From positions 1 through 64,000 of the forward strand of contig JADJLJ010000002.1 of assembly GCA_016710165.1 (NCBI GenBank): a DNA stretch of 64,000 bases. The letters are read 5' to 3'. The notes under the pieces are model-generated. The model was not told where the DNA came from. It saw nothing but the letters and a program-made list of their open reading frames with translations, and searched no databases. Source of the DNA: Chitinophagaceae bacterium (GTDB lineage: Bacteria > Bacteroidota > Bacteroidia > Chitinophagales > Chitinophagaceae). The translations under genes and the position numbers were made by a program. Positions 26,690-35,679 of this stretch are shown here, piece by piece (position 1 is the first letter of the stretch; each line of letters begins with the position of its first letter).

Positions 26690-27331
26690 TTAATTACCGG
26701 AAAGGATAAAATTCTCAACGGGGATGCGGTTGCTGATACTTTTGGCAAGGGTCATTTCGTCGGCATACTCCAGTTCTCCGCCAAAGGAAACGCCCCGGGC
26801 GATCGTGGTGACCTTTACGGCCCGGGGCTGTGTGCCGGGCATGGCAGCCAGTTTTTTACTGATGTAGTAGATGGTGGTATCGCCCTGGATGGTTGGGCTG
26901 AGTGCAAATATGATCTCGGTTGTTTCTTCCGTTTCGATGCGTCCGATCAATGCATCAATGGTAAGTTCAGCAGGACCGATGCCGTCAAGCGGGGAGATGA
27001 TTCCACCCAGCACATGGTAAATGCCATTGAACTGCTGGGTGCTTTCTATCGCGATCACATCCCGGATATTTTCCACCACGCAAAGCATATCCTGCCTGCG
27101 CATTGTATTGCTGCAGATATTGCAAAGTGCTTTATCGGAAATATTCTGACAACGGCGGCAGAATTTTATCTCGTTCCGCATTTTTGCGATCACCGCACTG
27201 AACTGGTTCACCTCACCGGTATCCTGTTTAATAAGATGAAGCACCAGCCGTAATGCCGTCTTTTTGCCTATGCCGGGTAATTTGGCAAATTCATTCACTG
27301 CATTTTCTAAAAGGGAAGACGAGAAAATCAT
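26690..27331 (-). CDS. recR: Recombination mediator RecR
   Basis: 213 residues. The helix-hairpin-helix KLPGIGKKTALRLVLHLI is followed by a four-Cys zinc finger (Cys58, 61, 70, 73) and the Toprim domain with VVENIRDVIAIE and YHVLGGIISPLDGIGP. RecR works with RecFO to load RecA at gaps. Position next to the Ig-like lipoprotein gene carries no evident meaning. Confidence 0.96.
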   Translation of the reverse strand: MIFSSSLLENAVNEFAKLPGIGKKTALRLVLHLIKQDTGEVNQFSAVIAKMRNEIKFCRRCQNISDKALCNICSNTMRRQDMLCVVENIRDVIAIESTQQFNGIYHVLGGIISPLDGIGPAELTIDALIGRIETEETTEIIFALSPTIQGDTTIYYISKKLAAMPGTQPRAVKVTTIARGVSFGGELEYADEMTLAKSISNRIPVENFILSGN

Positions 27332-27355
27332 TCAGCAAAAATACGTGTTACAGGA

Positions 27356-28747
27356 TTACTCCTGAAGTTTTATATCCCGTTCATTATCCCAATTGGCCCG
27401 GATGCCTAATTTTTGAGGAAGGGTGATCACTTTTTCGGGCTGTAGTTTTTTTGGGTAATTGCCGGGATCCCATTTGCCGTTCTGGTTTGCATCGAATAAT
27501 ATCCGTAGCTCATATTCTCCCGGTACCATCATTTTATTGCTCCATTCCATAGCGGTTACCGGGTAACTTAGTTTCACTTCCTCCCCGGATACAAATTGCA
27601 ATACCGGGTGCCTGTCCAGATCTAAATTCGTAAAACGGAGCACTACGTTGCCGTATTCCGATTGGCTTTTTGTGGTAAAGCGCAGGGTATCCAGCCGGGT
27701 AAGGCGGTTATCGGCCGAATCGGAAAAAGCCGTGGTATCCATGATCAGCCGGTACGGCATCTCCTCCTGCCATTTAACCGCCATGCTGAGCTTTGTCCGG
27801 CTGCTGTCAATGCTCCAGGCTACCGGAACGGGTTTGTGATTGGTGTCGGTCAGGACCAGTTTTGCAGTATCAAATTTTTTCAAGGGTTTATTAAAACTGA
27901 TCTCAAAGGAGTTCAGCAGGTCCTGCGACTGGTAGGCGGGGGCCAGGGTGTACCTTAATCTTTTTTCTGCCGCAGGTTTGGGCGCTGTTGCCTGGCGGCT
28001 TTCTTTTTCAATGGCTGATGCATATAACAATACCGGCGTGGTATTTTGATCAACATTAACCTCTGCATCCGCAAAGGCAAAAAGTTCCTTCTTCGAGTTA
28101 TAGGTCTTTCCACCATCCCCGTCTTTGAGGGCATATACTTTGAAATTACCCGCCGGCAGGTTTACAAAACGGAAACTGCCGTCTCCGGTAAGGGTTGCCA
28201 TGTAATCCGGCTTTCTTTTTTGTACGGAAGAATCATCGGCATTGCGGTAAAGCAGGGCAATCAATGTGCTGTCGGCCTTGCCGGTTTCCCCGATCAGCAC
28301 TTTTCCTTTCAGTGTCAGTGAATCAATGACAGCGCCGGTTGAAAAGACATACACAAAATCATCCAGGGGGTTCCCCTCATTATTATCAACAATGGCCTTG
28401 CCGAAATTGATGCTGTATGTGGTGTTGGGCAAAAGCGTGTCCTTCAGTTTTACTGTTACCGTCTTTAGTTTATAGTCAACCTGGGGTTGTCTTTTAGGAA
28501 AGGGGGATATCAGTACATTGGTTTGTGGTTCTTTCAGGTTCACGTATTCATTAAAGGTCAGCGTGATCTTATTGCCGGTAACGTTTATGCTGTTTGGTTT
28601 GGGAGATGCGTTCACAAGCCTTGGCGGAATGGTATCCCTGGGCCCGCCGGTGGGGGCGCCTATCTGTGCGCAACCCCCGCTGCCAACTGCAATAACATAA
28701 ATTAAAGAAACTGCTGAAAGAAAATAAAGTAACCTGTTTAATTTCAT
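27356..28747 (-). CDS. Ig-like (SbsA) domain lipoprotein
   Basis: 463 residues from ATG 28747. The lipobox is at VGSGGC, preceded by a hydrophobic stretch; the longer frame start (28798) would put a hydrophilic extension before the signal. The body opens GAPTGGPRDTIPPRLVNASP, then an SbsA Ig-like domain (ITLTFNEYVNLKEP, TTYSINFGKAIVDNNEGNPL), and ends with PGEYELRILFDANQNGKWDP. The same architecture is widespread in Bacteroidota, function unknown, likely outer-membrane attached. Confidence 0.85.
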   Translation of the reverse strand: MKLNRLLYFLSAVSLIYVIAVGSGGCAQIGAPTGGPRDTIPPRLVNASPKPNSINVTGNKITLTFNEYVNLKEPQTNVLISPFPKRQPQVDYKLKTVTVKLKDTLLPNTTYSINFGKAIVDNNEGNPLDDFVYVFSTGAVIDSLTLKGKVLIGETGKADSTLIALLYRNADDSSVQKRKPDYMATLTGDGSFRFVNLPAGNFKVYALKDGDGGKTYNSKKELFAFADAEVNVDQNTTPVLLYASAIEKESRQATAPKPAAEKRLRYTLAPAYQSQDLLNSFEISFNKPLKKFDTAKLVLTDTNHKPVPVAWSIDSSRTKLSMAVKWQEEMPYRLIMDTTAFSDSADNRLTRLDTLRFTTKSQSEYGNVVLRFTNLDLDRHPVLQFVSGEEVKLSYPVTAMEWSNKMMVPGEYELRILFDANQNGKWDPGNYPKKLQPEKVITLPQKLGIRANWDNERDIKLQE

Positions 28748-28806
28748 CCACTGAATTTGAACTGCAAACTTAACCTGTTTGATCTGTTTAAAAGTCATAA
28801 AAATCC

Positions 28807-31800
28807 TTAAATCTGTTCATTGACCGGGTTTGCAGGTTCTTCTTCTTCATGAAGTACCACTGCCAGTTTATTGTCTTTTATGAAATTGCACCATTCACAG
28901 TCAGGTTTGCCACAGCCGGTATAAAAATCATGCTGTTTTATTTTTTGCCAGGCAGAAGTTATTTGTTGTTTTACTATGTCAATAGCTTCACTGTCAACAT
29001 CCACTCTCAATAGGTCAAATTCATTTTTGCTGTTTGGCTCCACAAAGTCAAACTGGGTATATTGTACTTTCCAGTTTTTACCCGGCAGGTTATCTGCCAG
29101 GAGTTTATAAAATACTGCCTGTCTCCAGTAATTGCCACCCTGCGGTTTTTTTTCTGTGCCGGGCAGATCAAAATCCCCGCGGGCTTTTGCTTTTACCAGG
29201 TTACCTGTTTTAAAATCGGTGATAACTATGTCATTGCCCCAGAACTGTATCTTGTCTGTAAAGCCTTTCAGCGGTACTTCATTTATCACCACTTTTGTCA
29301 ATGGGTATTCAGTTAAGATGAATTCACCTTTTGGAGCCGGGTTATAATATTTATCAAAATATTTATCTAAAATTTCTTCTCCGTATTCCGAAAAGCGTTG
29401 CAGGGTTTCTTTTGTAAACACTTCTCTTCCCGAATTGATATGAACGTGATAACGGTCTAATAAAAACTCTTTGCCTGGATAAATTTTTCCATTGTTCATC
29501 ATATGATTGATGAAATCATTTAATGCGGCGTGAACAGCCGTGCCAAATTCTGCTGCTTCGCTTTTTGCCATGGGAACCCGAACGAGGCTGCTGTAATAAA
29601 ACCGGATTGGACAGTCCAGGTAATTGTTGAGTGCAGTTACATTCATTACAAATTTTTCAAGAAGGCGGTCAATATATTCTTTCTCTGCTTTCTCAAGTTC
29701 AGGTTTTTGTATCAATCCAAAACGCAGCGATGCAAACAATGTTCTATCTTCTTCACTCAATCTTATCTTCTTCGGTTCCAGTTGCAGAGGTTGCCTGGTC
29801 TCTTCCACAAACTGAGATGGCTCCAGCAGTTTGCCATCATTCTTCATCTGCGGATAAGAAATGTAGAGGTATTTTTCTGCCCTTGTGATTGCCACAAAAA
29901 ATAATCGTCGTAGTTCCTCGGTTGTTTCTGCTTCGCTTTCCTGCTCCAGTACATTATGTGGTAGTCGGAAACCCCGGTTGGTTTTTCTTTTACCTTCCCA
30001 TACATCGTTTCTGGCTGCCAGTAAAAAAACATATTCATATTCCAGACCTTTGCTGCCGTGGGCTGTGAGAAGGTTAACTCCAGTTTCGGTTCCGGTGGTC
30101 TGTATCAATGGTAGGGATAAGCCATTGTCCTTCAGTAGATCGAGTTGAGCTACCAGTTGCTTTAAACTGAGATCCGGTTTACGGTGAGTACTTTCTTTAA
30201 TATAATCAAACAGGCAGGTGAGTTTACTCATAAGCCACGCTTTGTCATCATGCTTCATGATATACGAGAGGATACCGCTTTCATTGATTAAATATTCAAA
30301 CCATTGCTGAATGTTCTTATTATATAATTCCTTTTGTAGGTTTTCAATAAGGGTACCCACACGAATCAGTTCTGTAGTTTGTTCATCGGCTGCAAAAAGG
30401 GTTCCGTTTGTTTCAGTTCTTAGCCTGTCGAGATAGCCACGAAAGGTTGTTTCCGGATGCGGTTTGCCCCTTAATGAAGCCAGTTCATTGCTTATGGCAG
30501 CTATTTTAAAAGGCTTAATCCTGAAAAAGGAATAATGTAATATTTCAAATAATAAAGGATCTCCGCTCCAGGGAGTATCTGATTCCGAAACAGTGTAACG
30601 GAAGAAGTTGAGTACCTGGTTGATGAAAACGTCATTCAGCAGATTAATGGAACGCTTTATAAAGAAGGGTATTTGCTGCAGGTGAAGAAATTTCATCAGC
30701 TCATCACCAAATTTATGCTCCCGGTAAATGATAGCAATATTACCTGGTTCCACACCTGAATCAATCAATTGCCTTATTGATTTAGTGACATGAATATTTT
30801 CCGCAAATTCATTTTCATAAACCCGTATTTCCGGTACTATATTCAATAATGCAATGGTCTGGTTTGAGGCAATGAGTTCTTTGCTTAGGTCACTGTATTG
30901 TTTCACCAGCCTTTGCTGGTTGTTTTCAATCAATCCTTTAGCGCCATCCAGTATGGGTTGAACGCTGCGGTAGTTTTGAGTAAGCACCACTTTCACAAGG
31001 TCTTTTTCAAACTTATCAGCCAGGTTCATCATATTTTTCAGGTTTGCCCCTTGGAACCGGTAGATACTCTGATCATCATCACCAACAACAAATATGTTTG
31101 GCTTCTCAAATTCCCAATAACTGATCAGCAGTTCAACGATTTTATTCTGTGATCCGCTGGTATCTTGGTATTCATCCACCAGTATGTATTGGTATTGTTC
31201 CTGGTAATTGCGTAATACTTCTTCGTGGGTCTCAAAAATATTGATCACCCAGTTTATCATATCGTCAAAATCATATCGATGATTTTTATGCAGTATTTGC
31301 TGATAATTATCAAATGCACTGATTGCAGCTTTCAATTTTTCCATCCGCTCTACTTCATCTTTTCCTTTTTGTGTCAGAGCAAAATTTCCTTTTGCTTTTT
31401 CCCGCTTACTGTAAAATCCATCTGTTTGAGGGATGATATTATTTATGTATTCTCCGATCTGCTGTATCAGCCATTCTTCTTTCCATCCTTCCCGTTTGAT
31501 CGCTGAGAACAGTGCAGCAAGATTTGGCAGGTCGTAATATATCTCTCCCTTGTATCGTTTCAAAGGATTGTCTTTGGTAAAACCGTCAATCAATTCTTTT
31601 AAAAACTGCACCCTTTCCAAGTCGCTTAATGATTCGAGCTCTTTCTTGTTGAAGTGGCGGATGTTTTCCTGGATGACCGTATTACAGAATGAATGGAAAG
31701 TGTGGATGTTCACTTTATATGCGTCACTGCCAATAAAATTAAGCAGGCGCTTGCGCATGGCCACTACCCCAGCATCTGTATAGGTAAGGCAAAGGATATT

Positions 31801-31992
31801 CTGCGAAAGGGCATCCGTTTCAAGCAGGATCTTACCGATACGGGCTGCCAGTATCTGTGTCTTGCCCGTTCCCGGTCCGGCGATCACCATTACGGGGCCT
31901 TCAATGGTATCCACGGCTTTGCGTTGCTCGGGGTTGAGTTTCTGGTATTCCTCATCAAATTTTTTCTGTAATATTTCCCGGTAATGCGGCAT
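28807..31992 (-). CDS. UvrD/Rep-type helicase with C-terminal Fe-S PD-(D/E)XK nuclease
   Basis: 1061 residues. Helicase motifs in order: Walker A GPGTGKTQ (Lys44), LVDEYQDTSGSQ (motif II), VGDDDQSIYRFQGA (III), LLTAHGSKGLEYEYVFLL (V) and RRLFFVAITRAEKYLYISY (VI). The C-terminal nuclease has FGTAVHAAL, VITDFKTGNLV and WRQAVFYKLL. One Cys before it (LDCPIRFYY) and three near the end (GCGKPDCEWC) form a 4Fe-4S pattern as in AddB-type nucleases. It probably acts in double-strand break repair or processing. No AddB-like partner is next to it, so it may act alone. Confidence 0.93.
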   Translation of the reverse strand: MPHYREILQKKFDEEYQKLNPEQRKAVDTIEGPVMVIAGPGTGKTQILAARIGKILLETDALSQNILCLTYTDAGVVAMRKRLLNFIGSDAYKVNIHTFHSFCNTVIQENIRHFNKKELESLSDLERVQFLKELIDGFTKDNPLKRYKGEIYYDLPNLAALFSAIKREGWKEEWLIQQIGEYINNIIPQTDGFYSKREKAKGNFALTQKGKDEVERMEKLKAAISAFDNYQQILHKNHRYDFDDMINWVINIFETHEEVLRNYQEQYQYILVDEYQDTSGSQNKIVELLISYWEFEKPNIFVVGDDDQSIYRFQGANLKNMMNLADKFEKDLVKVVLTQNYRSVQPILDGAKGLIENNQQRLVKQYSDLSKELIASNQTIALLNIVPEIRVYENEFAENIHVTKSIRQLIDSGVEPGNIAIIYREHKFGDELMKFLHLQQIPFFIKRSINLLNDVFINQVLNFFRYTVSESDTPWSGDPLLFEILHYSFFRIKPFKIAAISNELASLRGKPHPETTFRGYLDRLRTETNGTLFAADEQTTELIRVGTLIENLQKELYNKNIQQWFEYLINESGILSYIMKHDDKAWLMSKLTCLFDYIKESTHRKPDLSLKQLVAQLDLLKDNGLSLPLIQTTGTETGVNLLTAHGSKGLEYEYVFLLAARNDVWEGKRKTNRGFRLPHNVLEQESEAETTEELRRLFFVAITRAEKYLYISYPQMKNDGKLLEPSQFVEETRQPLQLEPKKIRLSEEDRTLFASLRFGLIQKPELEKAEKEYIDRLLEKFVMNVTALNNYLDCPIRFYYSSLVRVPMAKSEAAEFGTAVHAALNDFINHMMNNGKIYPGKEFLLDRYHVHINSGREVFTKETLQRFSEYGEEILDKYFDKYYNPAPKGEFILTEYPLTKVVINEVPLKGFTDKIQFWGNDIVITDFKTGNLVKAKARGDFDLPGTEKKPQGGNYWRQAVFYKLLADNLPGKNWKVQYTQFDFVEPNSKNEFDLLRVDVDSEAIDIVKQQITSAWQKIKQHDFYTGCGKPDCEWCNFIKDNKLAVVLHEEEEPANPVNEQI

Positions 31993-32069
31993 GTATCAAA
32001 GATACTGGATAGCGGATACTTGGTACAGGATTTACCGAACAAAATAGTGTTGTATTTGTTAGGAAGGCG

Positions 32070-32537
32070 ATGAGCAAGGTATATTCGTTTAAAACAGTAC
32101 AAAAGATCCCCATTGGTCTTGACAAAGCCTGGGATTTTTTCAGCAGTCCTGCCAATTTACAGGAGATCACACCGGGTAACCTCGGGTTTAAGATCATTTC
32201 CAAATATCATGGTGATAAAATGTACGCCGGGCAGGTCATCGAATACCAGGTAAGCCCTGTTTTGGGCATTCCTTTATACTGGATGACAGAGATAACCCAT
32301 GTAGAAGACAGGAAATATTTTGTGGACGAGCAGCGCTATGGGCCTTACAGTATGTGGCATCACCAGCATCATTTTAAGATGATTGAAGGGGGAGTGGAGA
32401 TGACAGACATTGTTCACTACAAACTGCCGCTTTGGTTTTTGGGAGATATGGCAAACAGCCTCTTTGTGAAAAAACAACTTCAGCAGATTTTTGATCACCG
32501 GTTTAAGAAGGTGGAAGAGTTGTTTGGAAATGTTTGA
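32070..32537 (+). CDS. SRPBCC-family protein
   Basis: 155 residues. Opening KTVQKIPIGLDKAWDFFSSP and the GQVIEYQVSPVLGIPLYWMT and YGPYSMWHHQHHFK strands fit the START/Bet v1 ligand-binding fold of the cyclase/dehydrase (SRPBCC) type. Ligand unknown. It is divergent from the helicase and convergent with the TPR gene; the intervening sequence folds into a long imperfect hairpin. Confidence 0.85.
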   Translation: MSKVYSFKTVQKIPIGLDKAWDFFSSPANLQEITPGNLGFKIISKYHGDKMYAGQVIEYQVSPVLGIPLYWMTEITHVEDRKYFVDEQRYGPYSMWHHQHHFKMIEGGVEMTDIVHYKLPLWFLGDMANSLFVKKQLQQIFDHRFKKVEELFGNV

Positions 32538-32546
32538 GTCGTTGCA

Positions 32547-32639
32547 AATCGTTTCAATCGTTTAACACGTTTAAGCCGTTTTAAAACAGCAACCCCTAAC
32601 GGGTGAAACGACTGAAACCCTGTAACGGCTTCAACGATT
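32547..32639. repeat. Imperfect inverted repeat between convergent genes
   Basis: The left half has several short AATCGTTT / CGTTTAA / GCCGTT words and the right half their complements (AACGGCTTCAACGATT). This makes a long imperfect hairpin between the stop codons of 32537 and 32641. Probably a bidirectional terminator or a small repeated element. Confidence 0.5.
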
Positions 32640-32640
32640 A

Positions 32641-33297
32641 CTACCCCGGCATCCGGGTGATGTACTTCTCGATCTGCTTTATCTGGTCAACGATCTGCGG
32701 AGTGGTTGGCTTAAAGCTTTTTGCTTTGCGGAAATATTCCTTTGCCGCCCTGAATTCCCGCTTGTTCATCATGATGGAACAAAGTTGCAGGTAAGCGGCT
32801 GCATTGTTTTCATTATCGGGTAAACCAGCCCTGATGGCCTGGCGTATATAGCTTTCTGCCTGTTTGATATCGCCCTTCTGCATACTCAGCATGCCCAGTT
32901 GGAGTTTGTTAGGTCCTTCGGCCTGCTTGGTTAAAGATCCGCCACCCAGGGCCAGGCTTTTCTTCATGTTCTTTTCAGCGCTGTCAAAATTCTGGTCCAC
33001 CATATCCAGGTTGCCCTTGATGGTATAATACACCGAGCGGACGGGTTTTATAAGCAATGCCGGGAACCAGATGGAATTCACCACTTTTTTGGCGCCATCC
33101 ATGTCCCCTTCTTCCATATAGGTCTGTATCAGCCGCATGGGGCCAAATAGAAAATGCCCTACGATGGCCACCGCAGCGATCAGGTACAGTACAAAAGATG
33201 GCCAGAAACTGGTTTGTATATGGGTAAAAATTGCCAGGCCCAGAAAAGCGATGCCCAGCCACAAACGGTATTTTATAAGCAGGTTCAGCCACTTCAT
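32641..33297 (-). CDS. Membrane-anchored TPR protein
   Basis: 218 residues with two N-terminal TM helices (about 13-28 and 32-52), then TPR-like helices from about 90, such as NFDSAEKNMKKSLALGG, KGDIKQAESYIRQAIRAGLP and FRAAKEYFRKAKSFKPTTPQ. TPR domains bind other proteins; the partner is unknown. The tRNA gene lies upstream in the opposite orientation. Confidence 0.8.
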   Translation of the reverse strand: MKWLNLLIKYRLWLGIAFLGLAIFTHIQTSFWPSFVLYLIAAVAIVGHFLFGPMRLIQTYMEEGDMDGAKKVVNSIWFPALLIKPVRSVYYTIKGNLDMVDQNFDSAEKNMKKSLALGGGSLTKQAEGPNKLQLGMLSMQKGDIKQAESYIRQAIRAGLPDNENNAAAYLQLCSIMMNKREFRAAKEYFRKAKSFKPTTPQIVDQIKQIEKYITRMPG

Positions 33298-33416
33298 GAT
33301 CTTTAAATTTAGGATGGCAAAGATAAGGTTTGATCTATGATTTAAGAATGATGGTAAAAGATTGGCATAATAGCTTTATTTTTGCCGTCCTGAAAATCAA
33401 TATGCAACATTCCTTG

Positions 33417-33436
33417 CCTGCCTGCCGGTAGGCAGG
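33417..33436. repeat. Dispersed 20-bp palindrome
   Basis: CCTGCCTGCCGGTAGGCAGG, one mismatch from the perfect palindrome at 58301-58320; a related copy is inside the gene at 45356. It lies 21 bp before the tRNA in a 370-bp gap that otherwise holds only the tRNA and a possible promoter. Confidence 0.75.
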
Positions 33437-33457
33437 TTCCTTGTTCGATATTCAGAT

Positions 33458-33532
33458 GGCCCTGTAGTTCAATGGATAGAATAGAAGTTTCCTAAACTTT
33501 AGATACAGGTTCGATTCCTGTCGGGGCTACCA
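33458..33532 (+). tRNA. tRNA-Arg (anticodon CCT)
   Basis: A cloverleaf fits: acceptor GGCCCTG pairs with CGGGGCT (two wobble pairs), the D arm is GTTC to GAAT, the anticodon stem GAAGT/ACTTT encloses loop TTCCTAA with CCT at 33491-33493, and the T arm is ACAGGTTCGATTCCTGT. The discriminator A and an encoded CCA (33530-33532) follow. It reads AGG codons. Confidence 0.95.
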
Positions 33533-33667
33533 CATTACTTCTTTTACAGATATTTCATATCTAACCCATCTATCTGTAGTTATTGCATAATACTGCGAAA
33601 AGCCGTAACTTTTATAAAAGCAACCTTACAACCGATTTTTACGATTGAGATAACAAAATACGAACCT

Positions 33668-34252
33668 TTGCTTTCGGCAGATGAACTTAACCAGTCTATC
33701 AGGGGCTGCGCCCTGAACGAAAGGGAGAGCCAAAAAAAGATATATAACTCTTTCTATGGCTATGCCATGGCTATCTGTGACTGTTATGCCAATAATGAAG
33801 ATGATGCGGTGGAGATACTGAACGATGGGTTTCTTAAAATATTCAGGGAGGTACACCGTTATAAACCTGCTTATGCCAATGAGATAAATTCCTTTAAGGG
33901 ATGGCTGCGTAAGATCATGGTTTGTACGGCGATCGACCATTTCAGGAAGAACAAAAAGCACCGGCTGGTGGGCGAACTGGATATTTCGGTTTTACAAACA
34001 TCGGTTCATGAAGCGGATGGGCTTGATAAGATCTCTTACGATGAGATCATCCGGTTCATACAAAAGCTGTCACCGGCATACCGTACCGTCCTCTGCCTGT
34101 TCATAATTGAAGGGTACAGCCATGAAGAGATCGCCGACCAGTTAGGAATTTCGGTAGGTACGTCCAAATCGAACCTGGCAAAAGCAAGAAAACAGTTACA
34201 GAAAATATTATTCAGTCAAAATCAAACAGCCCCGATAAAAAATGTTGGATGA
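33668..34252 (+). CDS. RNA polymerase ECF-type sigma factor
   Basis: 194 residues. Region 2: DDAVEILNDGFLKIFREVHR and FKGWLRKIMVCTAIDHFRK; region 4: YRTVLCLFIIEGYSHEEIAD and LGISVGTSKSNLAKARKQL. The start is taken as TTG 33668: no ATG exists in frame upstream, and the alignment with the other ECF gene (SIRGCALNE against LIRGCLRGE) places it here; GTG or ATT starts slightly upstream are possible. It overlaps the TM-barrel gene by 11 nt. Confidence 0.9.
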   Translation: MLSADELNQSIRGCALNERESQKKIYNSFYGYAMAICDCYANNEDDAVEILNDGFLKIFREVHRYKPAYANEINSFKGWLRKIMVCTAIDHFRKNKKHRLVGELDISVLQTSVHEADGLDKISYDEIIRFIQKLSPAYRTVLCLFIIEGYSHEEIADQLGISVGTSKSNLAKARKQLQKILFSQNQTAPIKNVG

Positions 34253-35624
34253 GGAAATGGACCATATGATCAGGGATGCAGCAGAAAATCATCACCCGGC
34301 TTACAACGATAAGGCCTGGGACAAGATGGAAAAATTGCTGGATAAACACCTGCCGGAGGAAAAGGACAGGAAAAGACCGCTTTTCTTCCTGCTGCTGTTC
34401 TTATTGCTGGGTGGCGCAGCATTCTTTGCTGTTTACCAGTTCACCGGTAATAACCGTATGGAGGGGATCGCTGAAAAAAAGGTCGGCGAACAGCCTGCCT
34501 ATGCGCCGGTTGATAAACAATCCGATCTGCAAAGGCCCGGTGTGAAAAATAACCCGGATGATCCGGGAAATACGGCGGCTGTTCAGGATGCTAATTTAAC
34601 CGGGGAACCGGAAGAAGAAACCTTGAATACATCCGGCGAACAAGGGTCACGGCCAGGCAGCGACAGCAATAAAAACATTGATGTAAATGTTGTAAAAAAT
34701 AAAAAGCAGGGGCCAGGCACTAAGTCAAGATCAAAGATGAAGATAACAGGCGCTGAACCTTCATTAGCAATAGCAGGTAATGAGGAAGAAGAGCCGGGTA
34801 ATGCTGTTAATATGAAACAGGGTAACAGGAAGAAAAGCGATGGCAAAAGGAATGTGGTTATTACAGCAGCAGCGCCCGAACAGGAAGAAAACAAGGAACC
34901 GGTAACTGGAGCAGTTCCCCCAGCAGCGATCAATAAAGAGACTTCGGTAAAAGAGGAGCAGAATAAACCGGAGCCACAGAAAGAGGAGGTAAAGAAAACC
35001 GGAGAGGAAAAAGATAAGAAACTGGTTGCATCAAAAGAAAAGCCTTCCGCAACTCCCGAAAAAAAGAAGTCAAAAAAGAACCCGGCCGGTAATTTCGGGA
35101 TAACGGTTTCTGCCGGGCCCGACCTGAGCTTTATTTCATTAAGTGAACCGGGTACGGTTACCATGATGTACGGGGCCGGGCTCAGTTACAGTTTTGCCAA
35201 ACAAAGGGTCACTGTTCGTACCGGTTTTTATACTTCCAGGAAAATATACAGCGCTACGCCCGAACAGTACCATACCCCGGGCGGGAACTATCCGTACCTG
35301 TATGAAGTGGCGGCAAACTGCAACGTGTATGAGATACCGGTGAGCGTGAGTTATCATTTTGGCAACCGGAAAAATCATAACTGGTTTGGCAGTGCAGGCC
35401 TTTCCTCTTACCTGATGAAGACTGAGTATTATGATTACCGGTATAAGAGACCAACCGGGCAGACCTATAACTACGAAAGGACCATCAAGGATGAGAACAG
35501 GCATTATTTTTCTGTACTTACTCTTTCCGGGGGTTACCAGCATAAGTTTAACGGCTGGCTTTCCCTGCAGGCAGAACCATTTGTAAAACTGCCGTTGGGT
35601 GGCGTTGGATTCGGAATACCATGA
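34242..35624 (+). CDS. TM-anchored protein with long charged linker and barrel-like domain, ECF partner
   Basis: 460 residues. Residues 1-44 are cytosolic with a short helical anti-sigma-like part (YNDKAWDKMEKLLDKHLPEE). One TM helix covers about 46-66. A Lys/Glu/Pro/Asn-rich linker of some 210 residues follows, then a barrel-type domain from NFGITVSAGPDLSFISLSEP. The layout is the same as at 14742. The last strand seems missing: the protein ends GGVGFGIP where relatives usually have one more strand. Translationally coupled to the sigma gene by overlap. Confidence 0.78.
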   Translation: MLDEEMDHMIRDAAENHHPAYNDKAWDKMEKLLDKHLPEEKDRKRPLFFLLLFLLLGGAAFFAVYQFTGNNRMEGIAEKKVGEQPAYAPVDKQSDLQRPGVKNNPDDPGNTAAVQDANLTGEPEEETLNTSGEQGSRPGSDSNKNIDVNVVKNKKQGPGTKSRSKMKITGAEPSLAIAGNEEEEPGNAVNMKQGNRKKSDGKRNVVITAAAPEQEENKEPVTGAVPPAAINKETSVKEEQNKPEPQKEEVKKTGEEKDKKLVASKEKPSATPEKKKSKKNPAGNFGITVSAGPDLSFISLSEPGTVTMMYGAGLSYSFAKQRVTVRTGFYTSRKIYSATPEQYHTPGGNYPYLYEVAANCNVYEIPVSVSYHFGNRKNHNWFGSAGLSSYLMKTEYYDYRYKRPTGQTYNYERTIKDENRHYFSVLTLSGGYQHKFNGWLSLQAEPFVKLPLGGVGFGIP

Positions 35625-35631
35625 AAGATAA

Positions 35632-35659
35632 ATAAAGGCTTCCCCGGGGAAGCCTTTAT
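35632..35659. terminator. Palindromic terminator
   Basis: A perfect 14-bp palindrome (35632-35645 with 35646-35659) sits between the TM-barrel gene and the convergent DUF5777 gene. It has no long T run, but its position suits termination on both strands. Confidence 0.65.
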
Positions 35660-35679
35660 GATTAGTTCTCAATAGAGTA

